This document shows positions 20,706 through 31,817 of a stretch of DNA of 64,000 bases, piece after piece. The translations under genes were made by a program, and so were the position numbers. This DNA is from Pyropia yezoensis (Eukaryota; Rhodophyta; Bangiophyceae; Bangiales; Bangiaceae). The notes under the pieces were generated by a model. That model saw only the letters and a list, made by a program, of their open reading frames with translations, was not told the origin of the DNA and did no database searches. The stretch's first letter is position 1. Each line of letters begins with the position of its first letter. The stretch is from positions 3,656,882 through 3,720,881 of the forward strand of contig CM020618.1 of assembly GCA_009829735.1 (NCBI GenBank), written 5' to 3'.

Positions 20706-23700
20706 CCTTAATCGATGGGCAGGATGAGCCAGCCGAAGAGCAGATGGGGGAGTGCGAGCCCACCCGCCACAGGCGGACGCGGGGGGATGGCGCCGGCCAG
20801 CTCAGGGTCATAAGGGCTAGGGGGGAGATGCCAGCCGGGGGGGAGGGGGGGCCCCACATCACCATCCGGGGGCGGTGGTGGGCCGGGGGCTCCGGGCGGT
20901 GAGGGAGGTCGGAGGGGGAGGATGGGCGGTGGCGGCGTCGCCGCCGCAGGCAGCGGATCACCGCCCGCCTGGGCGGGTGGGAGGGGGGCGGGGGTCATTC
21001 TGGGGTAGCCGGGGCCGCGAGTCGTGCAGGAAGATGGAGGGCAGGGAGAAGGGGCGCGTGCATGAAGGGTCCTGCAACGAAAAAGATCCAGCTGACGGTC
21101 GTCAATGCTGCGGCTCGCAGACCTCGAACGGGTCGCTCATTTCATCCTGGCTGTGCATGTTCAGCACTCAAAAGGAAATTCTCAAGTCCCTTTCAAATCG
21201 TAGCAGCTGAGTGATGAGATGCTCGCCCACAGCGCTGTGCCCACTAAGCGGGCGACACGGATTTTGGGAAACAGGCTTGATTTCCACCCGCGTAGCCGCC
21301 TTCGCACCCTCCCACAGCTGCCCCTAGAGCATATTTTCGGCCAGAAATCACGATAATGCTCGCACTCACAGGCGGAGGGCCGCTGCGGACTTGCCTTCTC
21401 ATACGACGAAAATAGTTTCGGCGTGCGCTTCACGCCCATTAGAGACGCGCATGTGGCAGCCCCAACGCACCGAAATGGGCAAGCTCATATAAAAGCGCGC
21501 AGAAGCCGTTAAGAATGCTTTCGCCATGGCTGAGCAAGCCGGCTCTTGCTCGTCTGACCACAGATACGTGCCATTCCGCCAATCAGCCCTGGAAGAAGCG
21601 GCCGTGTAAAGCAAGATCTTGCAGAAAAGAAAGCCCCACGAGCAATAATTTCCTTCAGCAATGGCTTGTGTACATGGCTGCGCAAGCATTTCCCCAACAT
21701 GAGCATGAGAGTGCGGCTCTTTCCGCGATGACGGTTAATTGGGCAAAGCGCAAGTACTGTAGATCGAAATGCATGGTAGCGTGCACCAGCAGCCTGCGTT
21801 CGCGACAGCCAGATACCACTGCTTCATTCAAAAAGCTGGTCCGAGCTGCCACCAGACCACAAAGGGGATGAGACAGAAGTACTCTCAAATACCCTTGGTG
21901 CCCCTCCTCAGCTCTCACGCAAACGACACGGAGGCGACGATCAGGTGCTCGAGCTCCTTTCTTCCGGCACACCGGGACCCACAGCCACATCCTCGCCGCT
22001 GTCGTCCATGTCAATGCTCTTGACCGCCGCATCTGGCTCATCGGGAGCGACCAAGTCTTCGACTTCCATCGGCAGCAGTAGGAAATGAGGGACGCGCTCC
22101 ACGGCGTCGCGGCAGCTAGGTCAGGCCCAGTCCAACAAAGAACAACAGATTTATTAGAAATCGAGATTGAACATAGTAATCGCGTCCGGAAGGCGTACGC
22201 AAGGAATCGACGCCATCTACCCAATCGTATTTAATCAGGGAGATTTTGATTTTTGAGAAAACAAAAGTTCAAAAGCTCTCCATAATTCACACACCCATAA
22301 TGCATTATGACCAATGCCATTGTGCAAAAAAAAAAACGCTTGCAAACAAAACTAAATCTGAAAGAAAAATCCATTTAATATGCAAGCTCAAGATTTTGCG
22401 CCGGGATGACGACGGCGACGGCAGGGGTCCCGAGATGATGGCGGTGATGGCATTCGTTGCTCTCAAGTGAACAAAAGTTGTTCCCACGACGACACCCGGA
22501 AGGTATGTGGCGACGCCTCCGGAGTCGGTGTCGGAGAAGAAAGCGGCCGCGGCGGTCTCCGTGACGCACATTGATTGGTCAAGCGCTTTTATCAGGTATA
22601 TTGTGGGGGTTGAGTGCACACGTTGAAAGACGACCAATTTCGAAATGGTCTACTGTGCAAGTTAGAAAGGTGCATAATTGTGTGTATTACGAAGGTTGAG
22701 TGCTTACGTTGACAGACCTAAGTTAAGAATGGTGTACATTAGTTTTCAAAGCTAACGGTTAGGTTATACATTGGTTAAAAAGAAAAACGTGTTCTAGATA
22801 GCAGTCATATCTCACAGGTGTCCATTACAGAATAATGTTCAATCAGAGTGCAAAATATTAAATCTTCTCTTCATACCCCTTGAGCTTGATATTGGACCTC
22901 TTCTGAATCCAGTTGTAGCCCAACTCCATGTGGAACCCTATTAGAGAGCTTCGGCAACTCGGGTCGGTGGACTGTCATATGTTGGTAATTCGACATATTC
23001 ATGCCACAAGCGACAAGGCCACTACAAACCCACGACGTCTTCGGCAACTTTGTAACATATGGGTTCGATTTAAATCATTCCGCAGCCCCGAGAGAGCGCA
23101 GCGTCGCAGCACGCCGTGACTTTCTTAACTGGGCCCTTCCGCCTCCTCACTGATTGTCGCTCAAATCGACAGGGGTGGAGGCAAAACTGCCTTCGATTGG
23201 TTGTAGCCCACCCACATTTGCTCTTTTTTGCCCTCATTTGGAACATACGGGTCGTGGGAAACAGAGTCTCCGAACCCATATATGGAGTGCCGCTTGTGGA
23301 ATGAAACGCTAAAATGAGGTCAATTCGGTCTGAATCGGGAGAACCCACTCCACAAGTAACCGAAGAGTAACTTAGCGAAGCCCTCTATTGTACGTGCAAG
23401 TAGAGCTTCACTGTTTTTTGAATTTTGGTTGCTTGCCCTTGAAGAGGTAGATGTACTGAGTCAAGACATAGACATGCAGAGTGAACGTTTATAAAAGAGT
23501 ATATGTGGCGGCTTACGATGAAAATCTCAGTTTTTGGTTTTTTGGTCTTAACTGGGCGTGAGAGGGAGAGAGCACCATGATAGTTCTGTGGGACGCTGGG
23601 GCAGCAATTTCTCAAAAAAACGATAGGTACTTCTTTTACAGGGGCTACATGGTCGTCGGGAAGGCGTCGGGAAGGCGTCGGGAAGGCGTCCGGAAGGCCT

Positions 23701-25974
23701 CGGGAAGGTGAGGCGATGACTCAGGTCGCAAGTACGACGCCAAGGGAGACCTCCGTGTCTGGTGGACCAAGCCCGATGCTGAGCAGTTCGTTGCTAAATC
23801 CCAGATCTCGTCTCGTGTCCGACAATCCTACCGGCGCTGGCGTGGGGACGTCGCGGGAGAAGAAGGGGTTTAGGAGGTGCCTGCTCTTGCAAAAGAGAAG
23901 GCGGACCAGGCCGCATCGCTTTCGCCGAGTCTTGTCATTCGAGCAGTGAGCTGTATTTTTCATATTGCTTGTTACTGAACTCCGTCCTAGGGGAATGAGA
24001 CTGACTCTCTCAGAGAGGCTCTCAGCCAATTAAAATCGCCCCTCGGACCGACTCCACGACCGATGTGCCTACTCAGGCCGGAATCGCCTTTGTAGTTTCT
24101 TAGATATCTACGGAAGGAGCTGGTCCGGCCAAGATGATGTTTTCGAATACGGCGGCTAACGTTCGAAATATCTCAGCCCGTGAGAAGAACTCGTTGAGGC
24201 ACTCTGCGGCCGTCTTTGTTGGTCTTTCGAACAGCTGATAGTATGTATTAGTCAATAGAGTGCCTTCATTTTCGAAAAAATGTATTATGTTTCGGTCTCG
24301 GTGCCCCAGGACAGAATTATGCAAGCGGCAATGGAGTAAGAGTTCATTCACCTACACATTTCGCGGCCACATATGACACATCTGTTGCTGAATTTCGAAC
24401 TTCGTCCCATGGGAATAAGAGCAAGAGCAAGTGTAAAGAGCAAGGGCCACTCGCATGCTGACAGCGGAGAGCTCATCAATGGCGTGCTGCAGCACATCTG
24501 TGCAATGAAGCTGATGATTGGCTACAGCCCCTACAGCCCTCGCAACGTACGCTGTTAGGTCAACCTACTGTGGTCTTCTCGTCGGATCGCGCCTGTTCTC
24601 CCTCCATCTCAGGTTCTCTGTGTCGAAAACATGAAGAGCTCAGTTGGTGCAAGTTCTCCCCTCGAAGTGGTCAGAAATCCTGAAAAATTCCCAGATTACA
24701 CTGTTCGTACGGCACTGGACGCTCATAATGCGACCGTCGTGACCGTCGCTTCGTTTAGAAGCTGTCTGGGGACTGTTGTCGTCAAGAGCAGGTCTTTCGC
24801 TGGAGCTGAAACACAAACCCATCCAGCTACTGCTTTTAGCGATACCTCAGAGCATGTCTATTGGTGCTGAGCCATATTCTGACCTTCGCCAGACTTGCGT
24901 GGGGCATTGCAGTCCACTTATTTCTGGAACGTGGTGAAGTCCCCGGATTTTCGGGCGCTGAGTGGCCACAGTGGCTTGGGGTCACTGAGCAATATATACA
25001 CCCTTCTAGCGCTGCAGTCTCTTCTGCTCGTGTTGAGGGTCTTTCATAATGCAATCAGGAACCCGCGTGATTGTCCTTGAACACAGTCAACAACTCCGCA
25101 AATGCGGTTATTGCGGTCTTGTCAGCAATGAGGAAATTCTTTGGATGATGGTGACTGGAGTTTGCCGCATGGGTGATGTGTGGATCGGCGTGGGTCCCAG
25201 GTTCGCACAGTGTAAACCACAACGTCTCTGACCCTCTCGCCAATGGAATGAGAGGCGCTCTGAATGCAGTCATGACGGGGATAGGCTATGAAGATACTCT
25301 CGGTAAATGATCGTGATTGATTGTGTGCGGGCTTTGCAACTGAGTTTTTTTTTAACTCTGATCGGATAGGTTGCTGTTAGCGAAAGAACCCTTGCCGCTG
25401 ACATGCGTCCGCTCTGAAATATTAATCTTCAACCACTATTCCCAGTTAGCAGCCAACATAATATCTATCCACTTCTTGCCCAGCAAGTTTGTATCACTCC
25501 TCTTCTCGCTGGCTTCACCCTCTCAACGGGACTATTTCCGACTCTTTTAGCGTCTTTCGGTCGAAAAGAGAACGAGGCACGCATTTTGCAATCGCATTGC
25601 CTATTTCGGTCGCACATCCTCCAGTACACATCAGACTCTCATTGGATAGTGTTGCTACCCCAAAAGCGTCATGATGATACGCACATCCAGAGAGCTGAAC
25701 ATAGCACAGCTGATTAACCGCATACAGCAGAGTAGATTGATGTCACGTGAATGTGGTACTCCAGTCTATCAAGAAAAGGTGAGAGCAGTCGGACCAGCCA
25801 TTGACTTGCGAGAGGTATATGGTGGCCGATGACGATAGAATCCTTTTTTTTTTGCGAGCTTTGATGTCGTGCCCAGCAGCCACTTTCCGAGCCCAGGACA
25901 TGCGGATGCAACATAGACGGGGTTTTCTATCCACCAGCAAAGCTACACCCTAGCACTGCGAGACATGATTTGAT
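20706..25974. other. Host-like intergenic stretch, no gene recognised
   Basis: After a GC-rich shoulder to about 21,000 the base composition becomes balanced and stop codons are frequent on both strands. No conserved domain, transposon motif or RNA gene seen. Poly-A at 22,326 and short tandem repeats are the only structure. Confidence 0.5.
23646..23704 (+). repeat. 11-bp tandem repeat, about five units
   Basis: Units of GCGTCGGGAAG with one or two substitutions. Confidence 0.8.
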
Positions 25975-26400
25975 ATGCTGCCCTCATTACTCCTGCCTGC
26001 CAGACGCGGGTGTGCCAGTTCGTACAGTTTCAGTAAGGCGCGGTCCAGACCAGTCGGCCTGGCCGGCCATCAGGCGCGGGAAGTCGCCAGCGCCGCCCAA
26101 TGAGGGTAAACAGCGTGCCACCGAGGAGGTTGGCAGGCAGAAAAGAAAATAAAGCAGTCAAAAAAGTAAGAGGAGAAAAAGGCGGCCGACAGGGCGCCCA
26201 CGGGAGCTACGCCGGGATGGTGGAAGGGGCGCGAGGGTAAACGAACGTGCCGACCGACGGCGGCCGGGGCGATCACCTCAGCGCCTCACCCCTTGTACCC
26301 CTCCGGCGGACAGGTGGTCGTCGACGCCGGATACGCCAAGCAGCCCGACCCCCCCCCCCCCCCGCCGGGGAGACCGGGATCCCACCCGCCAGGCGGACGC
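25975..26400 (+). repeat. Dispersed repeat R2, copy 2
   Basis: Same order of blocks as 19,565-19,960, with an A-rich insertion around 26,140-26,190 and a 16-base C run near 26,350. Confidence 0.55.
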
Positions 26401-27524
26401 ATTACGCCTTAAACCTCACAAACAATGCACAATAGATTAGGAGTTCTTCGCATCCAGACGTGTTGCCCTCCAAAAAGTACCCTAACAAACTACCTGGAGC
26501 ACTTTTCCTCAACCAAGTTGCATCCTCGCAAGCATTTTGTGCACCAAGGATGGACTAGACGAGTGAGAAAGGCGCACTCGCCTGGGATGATATTATCATA
26601 CGACTGAGCAGAGCAGTCATCGGCCAGAGAGGCACCATCTGAGGCAGTCCATGGGCCAGACACTGTTTGTTCCTGCACTTGTCCACATGGGTCAAAATTG
26701 GGAAAGCTGCAATGAACAAGAACATGACTTCACTGATCAACAGTTTTTTTCTCCAACTTAGCATCAACTGGCACTCGCTGACCAGGACCACTTGTACTGA
26801 CGCCGAAAGAAGATTTGAAAGCGACCTATTGAAGTCGAGAATATCACTTGCACAGTGGCCTTTCCACTGTAGCACGCAATTATCAGTCTGGATTGCTCCG
26901 GGTGAGCGCTTGGAAGTCCTGGGGAAATTGTTGCAATAAAGCTAATTTTATTCAGGTTGTCTGCCACGCCGGGTCTCTTGTGCTTCCACTGTGTCTGAAA
27001 ATGTTTGCTTTCCAAGACTGAACATGGTGAGTGTCACTCCACGTCGAAGGGGTCTGTGGGTGACCAGAACGCAAAGAGTGTGGGCGCTCCCCCTCCCGCC
27101 CTCTCCAGATCGAATGAAGAAGAATTCTCGAGCCATGAGGAGGGAATGTGCTGAACCCTAGTTATCTCTTGGATGCCCCCATGACAACGCCTATAGAGAC
27201 CAGCACCGAGGTCCGAGCTCCTGTGCAGCCCCAGCCAGTTCAGGAGGTGGCGTCATTCGGAAAGAAAGATCCGCATTTCACACGTATTGACTTGACCCTT
27301 GTTCAAGTATACTAACCGGCACACCAGCACTGAGGAAAGGATTAAGCCAGGCAAGCATCGCCATGAAATGCCATCAGAGGCATTAGGGCTGTCGTCAAGG
27401 CAGAACACTGTCGCGTCTCGAATAGCTGTTTCGAGTAGAGGCCGTACGGAGAGAAAACTGGAGGGACCACAACCACCTTCTTGTGGACCGTTCGGTTGAT
27501 ACGCTGCATAGACATGTCACGCCC
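26401..27524. other. Host-like flank left of the Harbinger element, no gene
   Basis: Balanced composition, short frames only. Confidence 0.5.
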
Positions 27525-27527
27525 TGA
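27525..27527. other. Target-site duplication TGA (left)
   Basis: TGA directly precedes the left terminal inverted repeat and recurs after the right one (57,287-57,289). A 3-bp duplication is the PIF/Harbinger rule. Confidence 0.65.
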
Positions 27528-27568
27528 GAGTGTTTCCAACAACGTCACGACGATCTCGATACCATCTC
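27528..27568 (+). repeat. Left terminal inverted repeat of the Harbinger element
   Basis: Forty of 41 bases match the reverse complement of 57,246-57,286 (T/C difference at the 32nd base). Beyond the 41 bases similarity is weak inward and absent outward. Confidence 0.85.
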
Positions 27569-27771
27569 TCATACATTTTCGCAGCTTTCAATTGAGCCCA
27601 CACGTGGCTTCCAAACGTCTCTCGGCCAATGAGAGCCCAGCGGGGGCTTGTGGGCCACCGCTGGGGTCCGGTCGCGTCCCAAATCGGCCAGATTCGGGCC
27701 TCCGTTTCGGGTTCAGACGCGAATGGAGTTGATGGAGTTGTTTCAAGTCGTGCGAGCCACGTTTCCGCAGA

Positions 27772-27848
27772 AGATCGTCACGACGATGTCGGAAACGATC
27801 TCCCCCCCCCTACTTCGTTGCAGAGATCGTCGTGACGATCTCGTTTCG
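27772..27848. repeat. Subterminal inverted motif repeats
   Basis: GATCGTCACGACGAT at about 27,773 and GATCGTCGTGACGATC at about 27,826 are inverted versions of the GTCACGACGATC core inside the terminal repeat. Related GTCGTGACG motifs recur at about 28,553 and 28,619. They are candidate transposase or Myb binding sites. Confidence 0.5.
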
Positions 27849-28224
27849 GGTTATGGGAGCGTTTATTGCCGTTTTTAACGCTAGAACGGGGCCCTGCGTG
27901 AAAGATTCGCGACCCTCTCGAAAGTGTCTGGATGCAATCTGGAAGTCTACAGGATTGGATGATTGGGCATATGGCGCGTGGTCGTGTGGATCCGCAGCGG
28001 TCCGTTGGGCACGAGTCCTGGTGGTCGCCCCCCCCCCCTCTCGGATCCCCCACACCGCACCCACGTATTCTACGCATCGACGTGGTCCGTTCAAATCATA
28101 CGCACGCCGCCGGACGCCACTCCGGCGAGCGTACCCCCAACACCCCCGGCAAAATAACAAAAAATACAACATTTCGTGCAGGGCCCCGCCCCCGGCGCGG
28201 GCCCGCGCTGGCGGAGGGGTGGCC

Positions 28225-28520
28225 GCCCCCCCCCCACAACAGGCTCCCACGGGGGGGGGGCTGGGTGGGGAGGGGCGTGCACACCCCCCGCAGCACGTTT
28301 GGCACGGGGGGGGGGGCTTCCAGCGGTGGAATGGGGGGGGGGGCGTCGCGGGGAGGGGCGTGCACCCCCCCCGGAGCACGTTCCTGCGGGGGGGGGGGCC
28401 TCCCGCGGTGGATTGGGGGGGGAAGCGCGTGCACCCCCCCCGGGGGACGCTGCTGCGGGGAGGGGGGCATCCAGGGGTGGATCTGGGGGGGCTTCGCGGG
28501 CCGCGTGGGACGGCTCACGT
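28225..28520 (+). repeat. G-tract tandem repeats (about 70-80 bp units)
   Basis: Imperfect units each carry one or two runs of 8-12 G, a GCGTGCAC motif and a run of C. Repeated G runs could form G-quadruplexes. Open frames across it are composition artefacts. Confidence 0.7.
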
Positions 28521-28530
28521 CGTACCAGCG

Positions 28531-28760
28531 ACGTGACCACCACTGTCGTGACGCTCATCGCCGTCACCACCGTCGTCACCGCCGCCGTCGGTCTGTTCGT
28601 GGGCGACGGCCCACCACCGTCGTGACGCTCATCGCCGTCACCACCGTCGTCACCACCGTCGTCACCGCCGTCGTCGGTCTGTTTGAGGGCCGCGTGCGAC
28701 GGCTCACCACGCATCGGCAGGCCCACCACCGTCGCCACCTCCGCCACCGTCGACACCTCC
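28531..28760 (+). repeat. CACCGTCGTC-type tandem repeats
   Basis: Short CACCGTCGT/CACCGCCGT units occur with two longer copies of a GTCGTGACGCTCATCGCC block. Confidence 0.7.
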
Positions 28761-28833
28761 ACCGCTGTCGTCTCCGCCGCCACCGTGTGTGTGCTGGGGG
28801 TTGGGAGGTGTGGTGGGGCTGCAGTTTTGGAAG

Positions 28834-30570
28834 ATGGCTTCCCCCGCGCCTTTTGATCGAGAGGCATGGGAGGTGTCCGATGGATCGGCGGACGAGGTCC
28901 ACGCAGCTGTTCTAGCTGCGCGGCTCTCTCTAACGCGACGCAGACACTACATCGCTCTGTCGGGTGCGGTTGCCCGACGCCGCCGGCGTCGCGGCGGCTC
29001 GGTGCCTGGGCGTCGTGCCAACCGGTTGCGTGGATTTGAGCGCGGCTACCGAAGCATCGAGGCTGACTACTTTGGGGAGGACGTGAACCCACCTGTGTAC
29101 GGCGAGACTGATTTTGAGACTCGGTTCCGCGTGCCTCGCAATGTGTTTATGGCGGTCCTCGACGACGTGAAGGACCTGCCGTATTGGAAGCGCACCATCA
29201 ACGCCAGTGGGCGGCCACAGGCGCATGCCCTGCAGAAGGTGGTGGCTGCCTTTCGTGTGCTGACGTACGGTGAGGCCGCTGATCGGCCTGACGAGTATGT
29301 CCGACTGTCCAAGTCCACAACGGCGGTGGCGACGCAAATGCTTGTCGACCACATCGTCGACAACTACGAGGAGTTTTTCCTGCGCCCCCCAAACATGGAC
29401 GAGCTGGCCCATATTCTTGACCGCAACGCGCAACGTGGGATGCCTGGGTGCATGGGGAGCATCGACTGCTCGCATTGGGGATGGCGCATGTGCCCCAAGG
29501 CTTTGGCGGGCCAGTACCAGGACTACAAGAAGCGGCGCTCCGTGGTAATGGAGACAGTCTGCGATGAGGACCTGTACATCTGGCACTTTTTCGTGGGGCC
29601 ACCGGGCAGCCAGAACGACCTGAATGTGTGGGGCCAAAAACCCCTCTGCATGGACATTTCGAACGGTCTATGGCCCCCTGACAATTTTGAGTACACACTG
29701 AATGGCCGCACGCGTCGCTTGCTGTACTATTTAGCCGACGGTGTGTATCCCAAGTTCCCCATTTTTGCCCGACTCTTTCCACGCGCCACCTCCAACACCC
29801 TGAAGAAGTGCACTTACAACCGGCTGCAAGAGGCGCTTCGCAAGGACGTTGAGCGTCTGTATGGCGTAATGACCGCGCGCTTTCACATCCTTCTCCACCC
29901 GGCCAAGTATCACTCTGTTGACCGTATCATCCGCACCGCCAAGGCTGTCGCTATTTTGCACAACATGATTGTCATCAACCGCCGCGACGGGTACATCTCC
30001 CGCCTCCGCATGGGAGATTTATACGGCCAGGCCGGCGCAGCGGCCTCTGTCATGATGGCCGCTGCGCAGGCTGAAGCAAAGGCCGAAGAGGCCGGAGAGG
30101 CCGCGGGGAGTGACTCCTTGTCGGCCTTCTCGTGGTCCTCTTCGTCGTCTTCGTCGTCGTCTTCGTCCGGTACCGCTGGTAGTGGCAGCAGTGTCGGTGC
30201 GGGTGGTGGTGCGGGCGCTGTGGGTGACGGCACGGCGGCCGCAGCGGGCATATCTGGACGCGCGGGAGGTATTGCCGCCGGTGGGGGTGGTGCATCGGCC
30301 GCGGGGGGTGCAGCCTGTCCACCTGATGGAACTGGAGGTGGTGCTGGTACTGCAGGGGCGGGGACTGGGGCCGGAGGCGGAGACGGCGCGCAGGGTAATG
30401 GCCGTGTCGCCCCGACTTGGCGGACTGACGATATCAGGCGCCAGTCTGCTCTGACCAGTCCAATCGAGCACGAGCGACTACGCGCTGACCTGATGGCACA
30501 CGTGTGGGAGAACAAGGCGGAGGCTCTGGCGCCGTTTCTGCACCGCCGTCATGCGTTGGTGTACATGTAG
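28834..30570 (+). CDS. PIF/Harbinger transposase (Plant_tran / DDE_Tnp_4-like), 578 aa
   Basis: ATG at 28,834 is chosen for its good context. Basic N-terminal part (residues ~45-75), then the DDE domain: first Asp in Gly-Ser-Ile-Asp-Cys-x-His-Trp (about residue 210), second in Gly-Ser-x-Asn-Asp-Leu-Asn-Val (about 260), then the Tyr-Leu-Ala-Asp-Gly-x-Tyr-Pro motif and the Lys-Asp-Val-Glu-Arg motif with the catalytic Glu (about 345). This order is diagnostic for plant-type PIF/Harbinger transposases, which cut and paste the element and act with a Myb-like partner. The C-terminal ~180 residues are low-complexity Gly/Ala/Ser and unusual for the family, with a conserved-looking tail of about 50 residues. 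No frameshift or stop. Confidence 0.95.
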   Translation: MASPAPFDREAWEVSDGSADEVHAAVLAARLSLTRRRHYIALSGAVARRRRRRGGSVPGRRANRLRGFERGYRSIEADYFGEDVNPPVYGETDFETRFRVPRNVFMAVLDDVKDLPYWKRTINASGRPQAHALQKVVAAFRVLTYGEAADRPDEYVRLSKSTTAVATQMLVDHIVDNYEEFFLRPPNMDELAHILDRNAQRGMPGCMGSIDCSHWGWRMCPKALAGQYQDYKKRRSVVMETVCDEDLYIWHFFVGPPGSQNDLNVWGQKPLCMDISNGLWPPDNFEYTLNGRTRRLLYYLADGVYPKFPIFARLFPRATSNTLKKCTYNRLQEALRKDVERLYGVMTARFHILLHPAKYHSVDRIIRTAKAVAILHNMIVINRRDGYISRLRMGDLYGQAGAAASVMMAAAQAEAKAEEAGEAAGSDSLSAFSWSSSSSSSSSSSGTAGSGSSVGAGGGAGAVGDGTAAAAGISGRAGGIAAGGGGASAAGGAACPPDGTGGGAGTAGAGTGAGGGDGAQGNGRVAPTWRTDDIRRQSALTSPIEHERLRADLMAHVWENKAEALAPFLHRRHALVYM

Positions 30571-30712
30571 GTGGGTGGGCGACTGCCTTAAAGGTTTTTT
30601 TTTCCCCTCGGGGTTTTTTTTTTCCTCACCTGTGAGCCGGTCTAGCGAGGAAAAATGGCCGTTGGCGTGGCAAAAACGCAAGGGGCGGGACGCCTTGGCG
30701 GTGGGGGGGTGG
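30571..30712. other. Transposase 3' flank with T runs
   Basis: T-rich runs near 30,595 and 30,617 after the transposase stop may serve transcript ending; weak evidence. Confidence 0.3.
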
Positions 30713-31480
30713 CAGCGACGCAGCGGCCGACTTGTCGGCCGCCTGTGCGCCTGGCTGCTGCCACCGGTGTGGCACGAATGTGGGGGCGGGGGATGCCTTG
30801 GCGGTGGGAGGGTGACAGCGACACAGCGGCCGACTTGTCGGCCGCCTGTGCACCTGCATGCTGCCACCCACGTGGCAAGGAAGTGGGGGGAGGGACGCCT
30901 TTGCGGTGGGGGGTGGCAGCGACGCAGCAGCTGACTTGTCGGCCGCCTATGCGCCTGGCTGCTGCCATCGACGTGGCAAGGAAGTGGGGGGGAGGATGCC
31001 TTGGCGGGGGGGGGTGGCAGCGACGCAGCGGCCGACTTGTCGGCCGCCTGTGCGCCTGGCTGCTGCCACCGATGTGGCACGAATGTGGGGGGGGGGGATG
31101 CCTTGGTGGTGGGAGGGTGACAGCGACACAGCGGCCGACTTGTCGGCCGCCTGTGCGCCTGCATGCTGCCACCGACGTGGCAACGAAGTGGGGGGGGGGA
31201 CGCCTTTGCGGTGGGGGGTGGCAGCGACGCAGCAGCTGATTTGTCGGCCGCCTGTGCGCCTTTCTGCTGCCACCGACGTGGCAAGGAAGTGGGGGGGGGG
31301 ATGCCTTGGCGGTGGGGGGTGGCAGCGACGCCGCGGCCGACTTGTCGGCCACCTGTGCGCCTGGCTGCTGCCACCGGTGTGGCACGAATGTGGTGGGGGG
31401 GGATGCCTTGGCGGTGGGGGGGTGACAGCGACACAGCGGCCGACTTGTCGGCCGCCTGTGGGCCTGGCTGCTGGCGCGAG
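30713..31480. repeat. Tandem array, eight ~102-bp units with three-unit higher-order structure
   Basis: Eight units carry the inverted repeat CGGCCGAC-TT-GTCGGCCG or a near copy. Units 1, 4, 7 share GTGTGGCACGAATGTGG-type sequence, units 2, 5, 8 share CAGCGACACAGCGG, units 3, 6 share GCAGCAGCTGA. So the order is ABC-ABC-AB with a ~306-bp higher-order unit. The array lies between the convergent 3' ends of the transposase and Myb genes. Confidence 0.88.
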
Positions 31481-31817
31481 CGTGGCGGGGGAGTGGAGCA
31501 GGCGAGGACGCAGCTGAGCGAAGTTCAGGACAGCCAGAGCTTAGGAAGGACAAAACGGCAGGTGAAGCATTTACCACGCCAACCAAGCCCTCAAGGCACA
31601 CCCCACGCGTGGTGACACACAGGCCCCACTTAATGGCGCCAACAAAAAGCAGACAGACGGCGTCAACATAAAGCAGACCAACGACAAGTGGCGTAGAATC
31701 AAGCACGCAAAGGAAAAAAACATTTGTCAGGCAACCGTGGGTACGTGCACACGAACAACAGACACAGCAGATGCAAGCCAAAACGAGCAGTGCCACAAAA
31801 AAAAACACAAGCACACA
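31481..31817. other. Spacer at the 3' end of the Myb gene
   Basis: Non-coding, moderately A-rich; nothing else recognised. Confidence 0.5.

Noticed and set aside
28091..29092. Minus-strand 333-aa ORF over the G-run arrays and the transposase start
   Set aside because: A shadow of GC-rich repeats and of the transposase gene on the other strand.
30713..31480. CRISPR-like array
   Set aside because: Units are contiguous ~102-bp tandem repeats without unique spacers, in a eukaryotic transposon.
30478..31814. 300-390-aa minus-strand frames across the 102-bp array
   Set aside because: Unit length divisible by three keeps phases open; opposite frames are equally open, and nothing resembles a domain.
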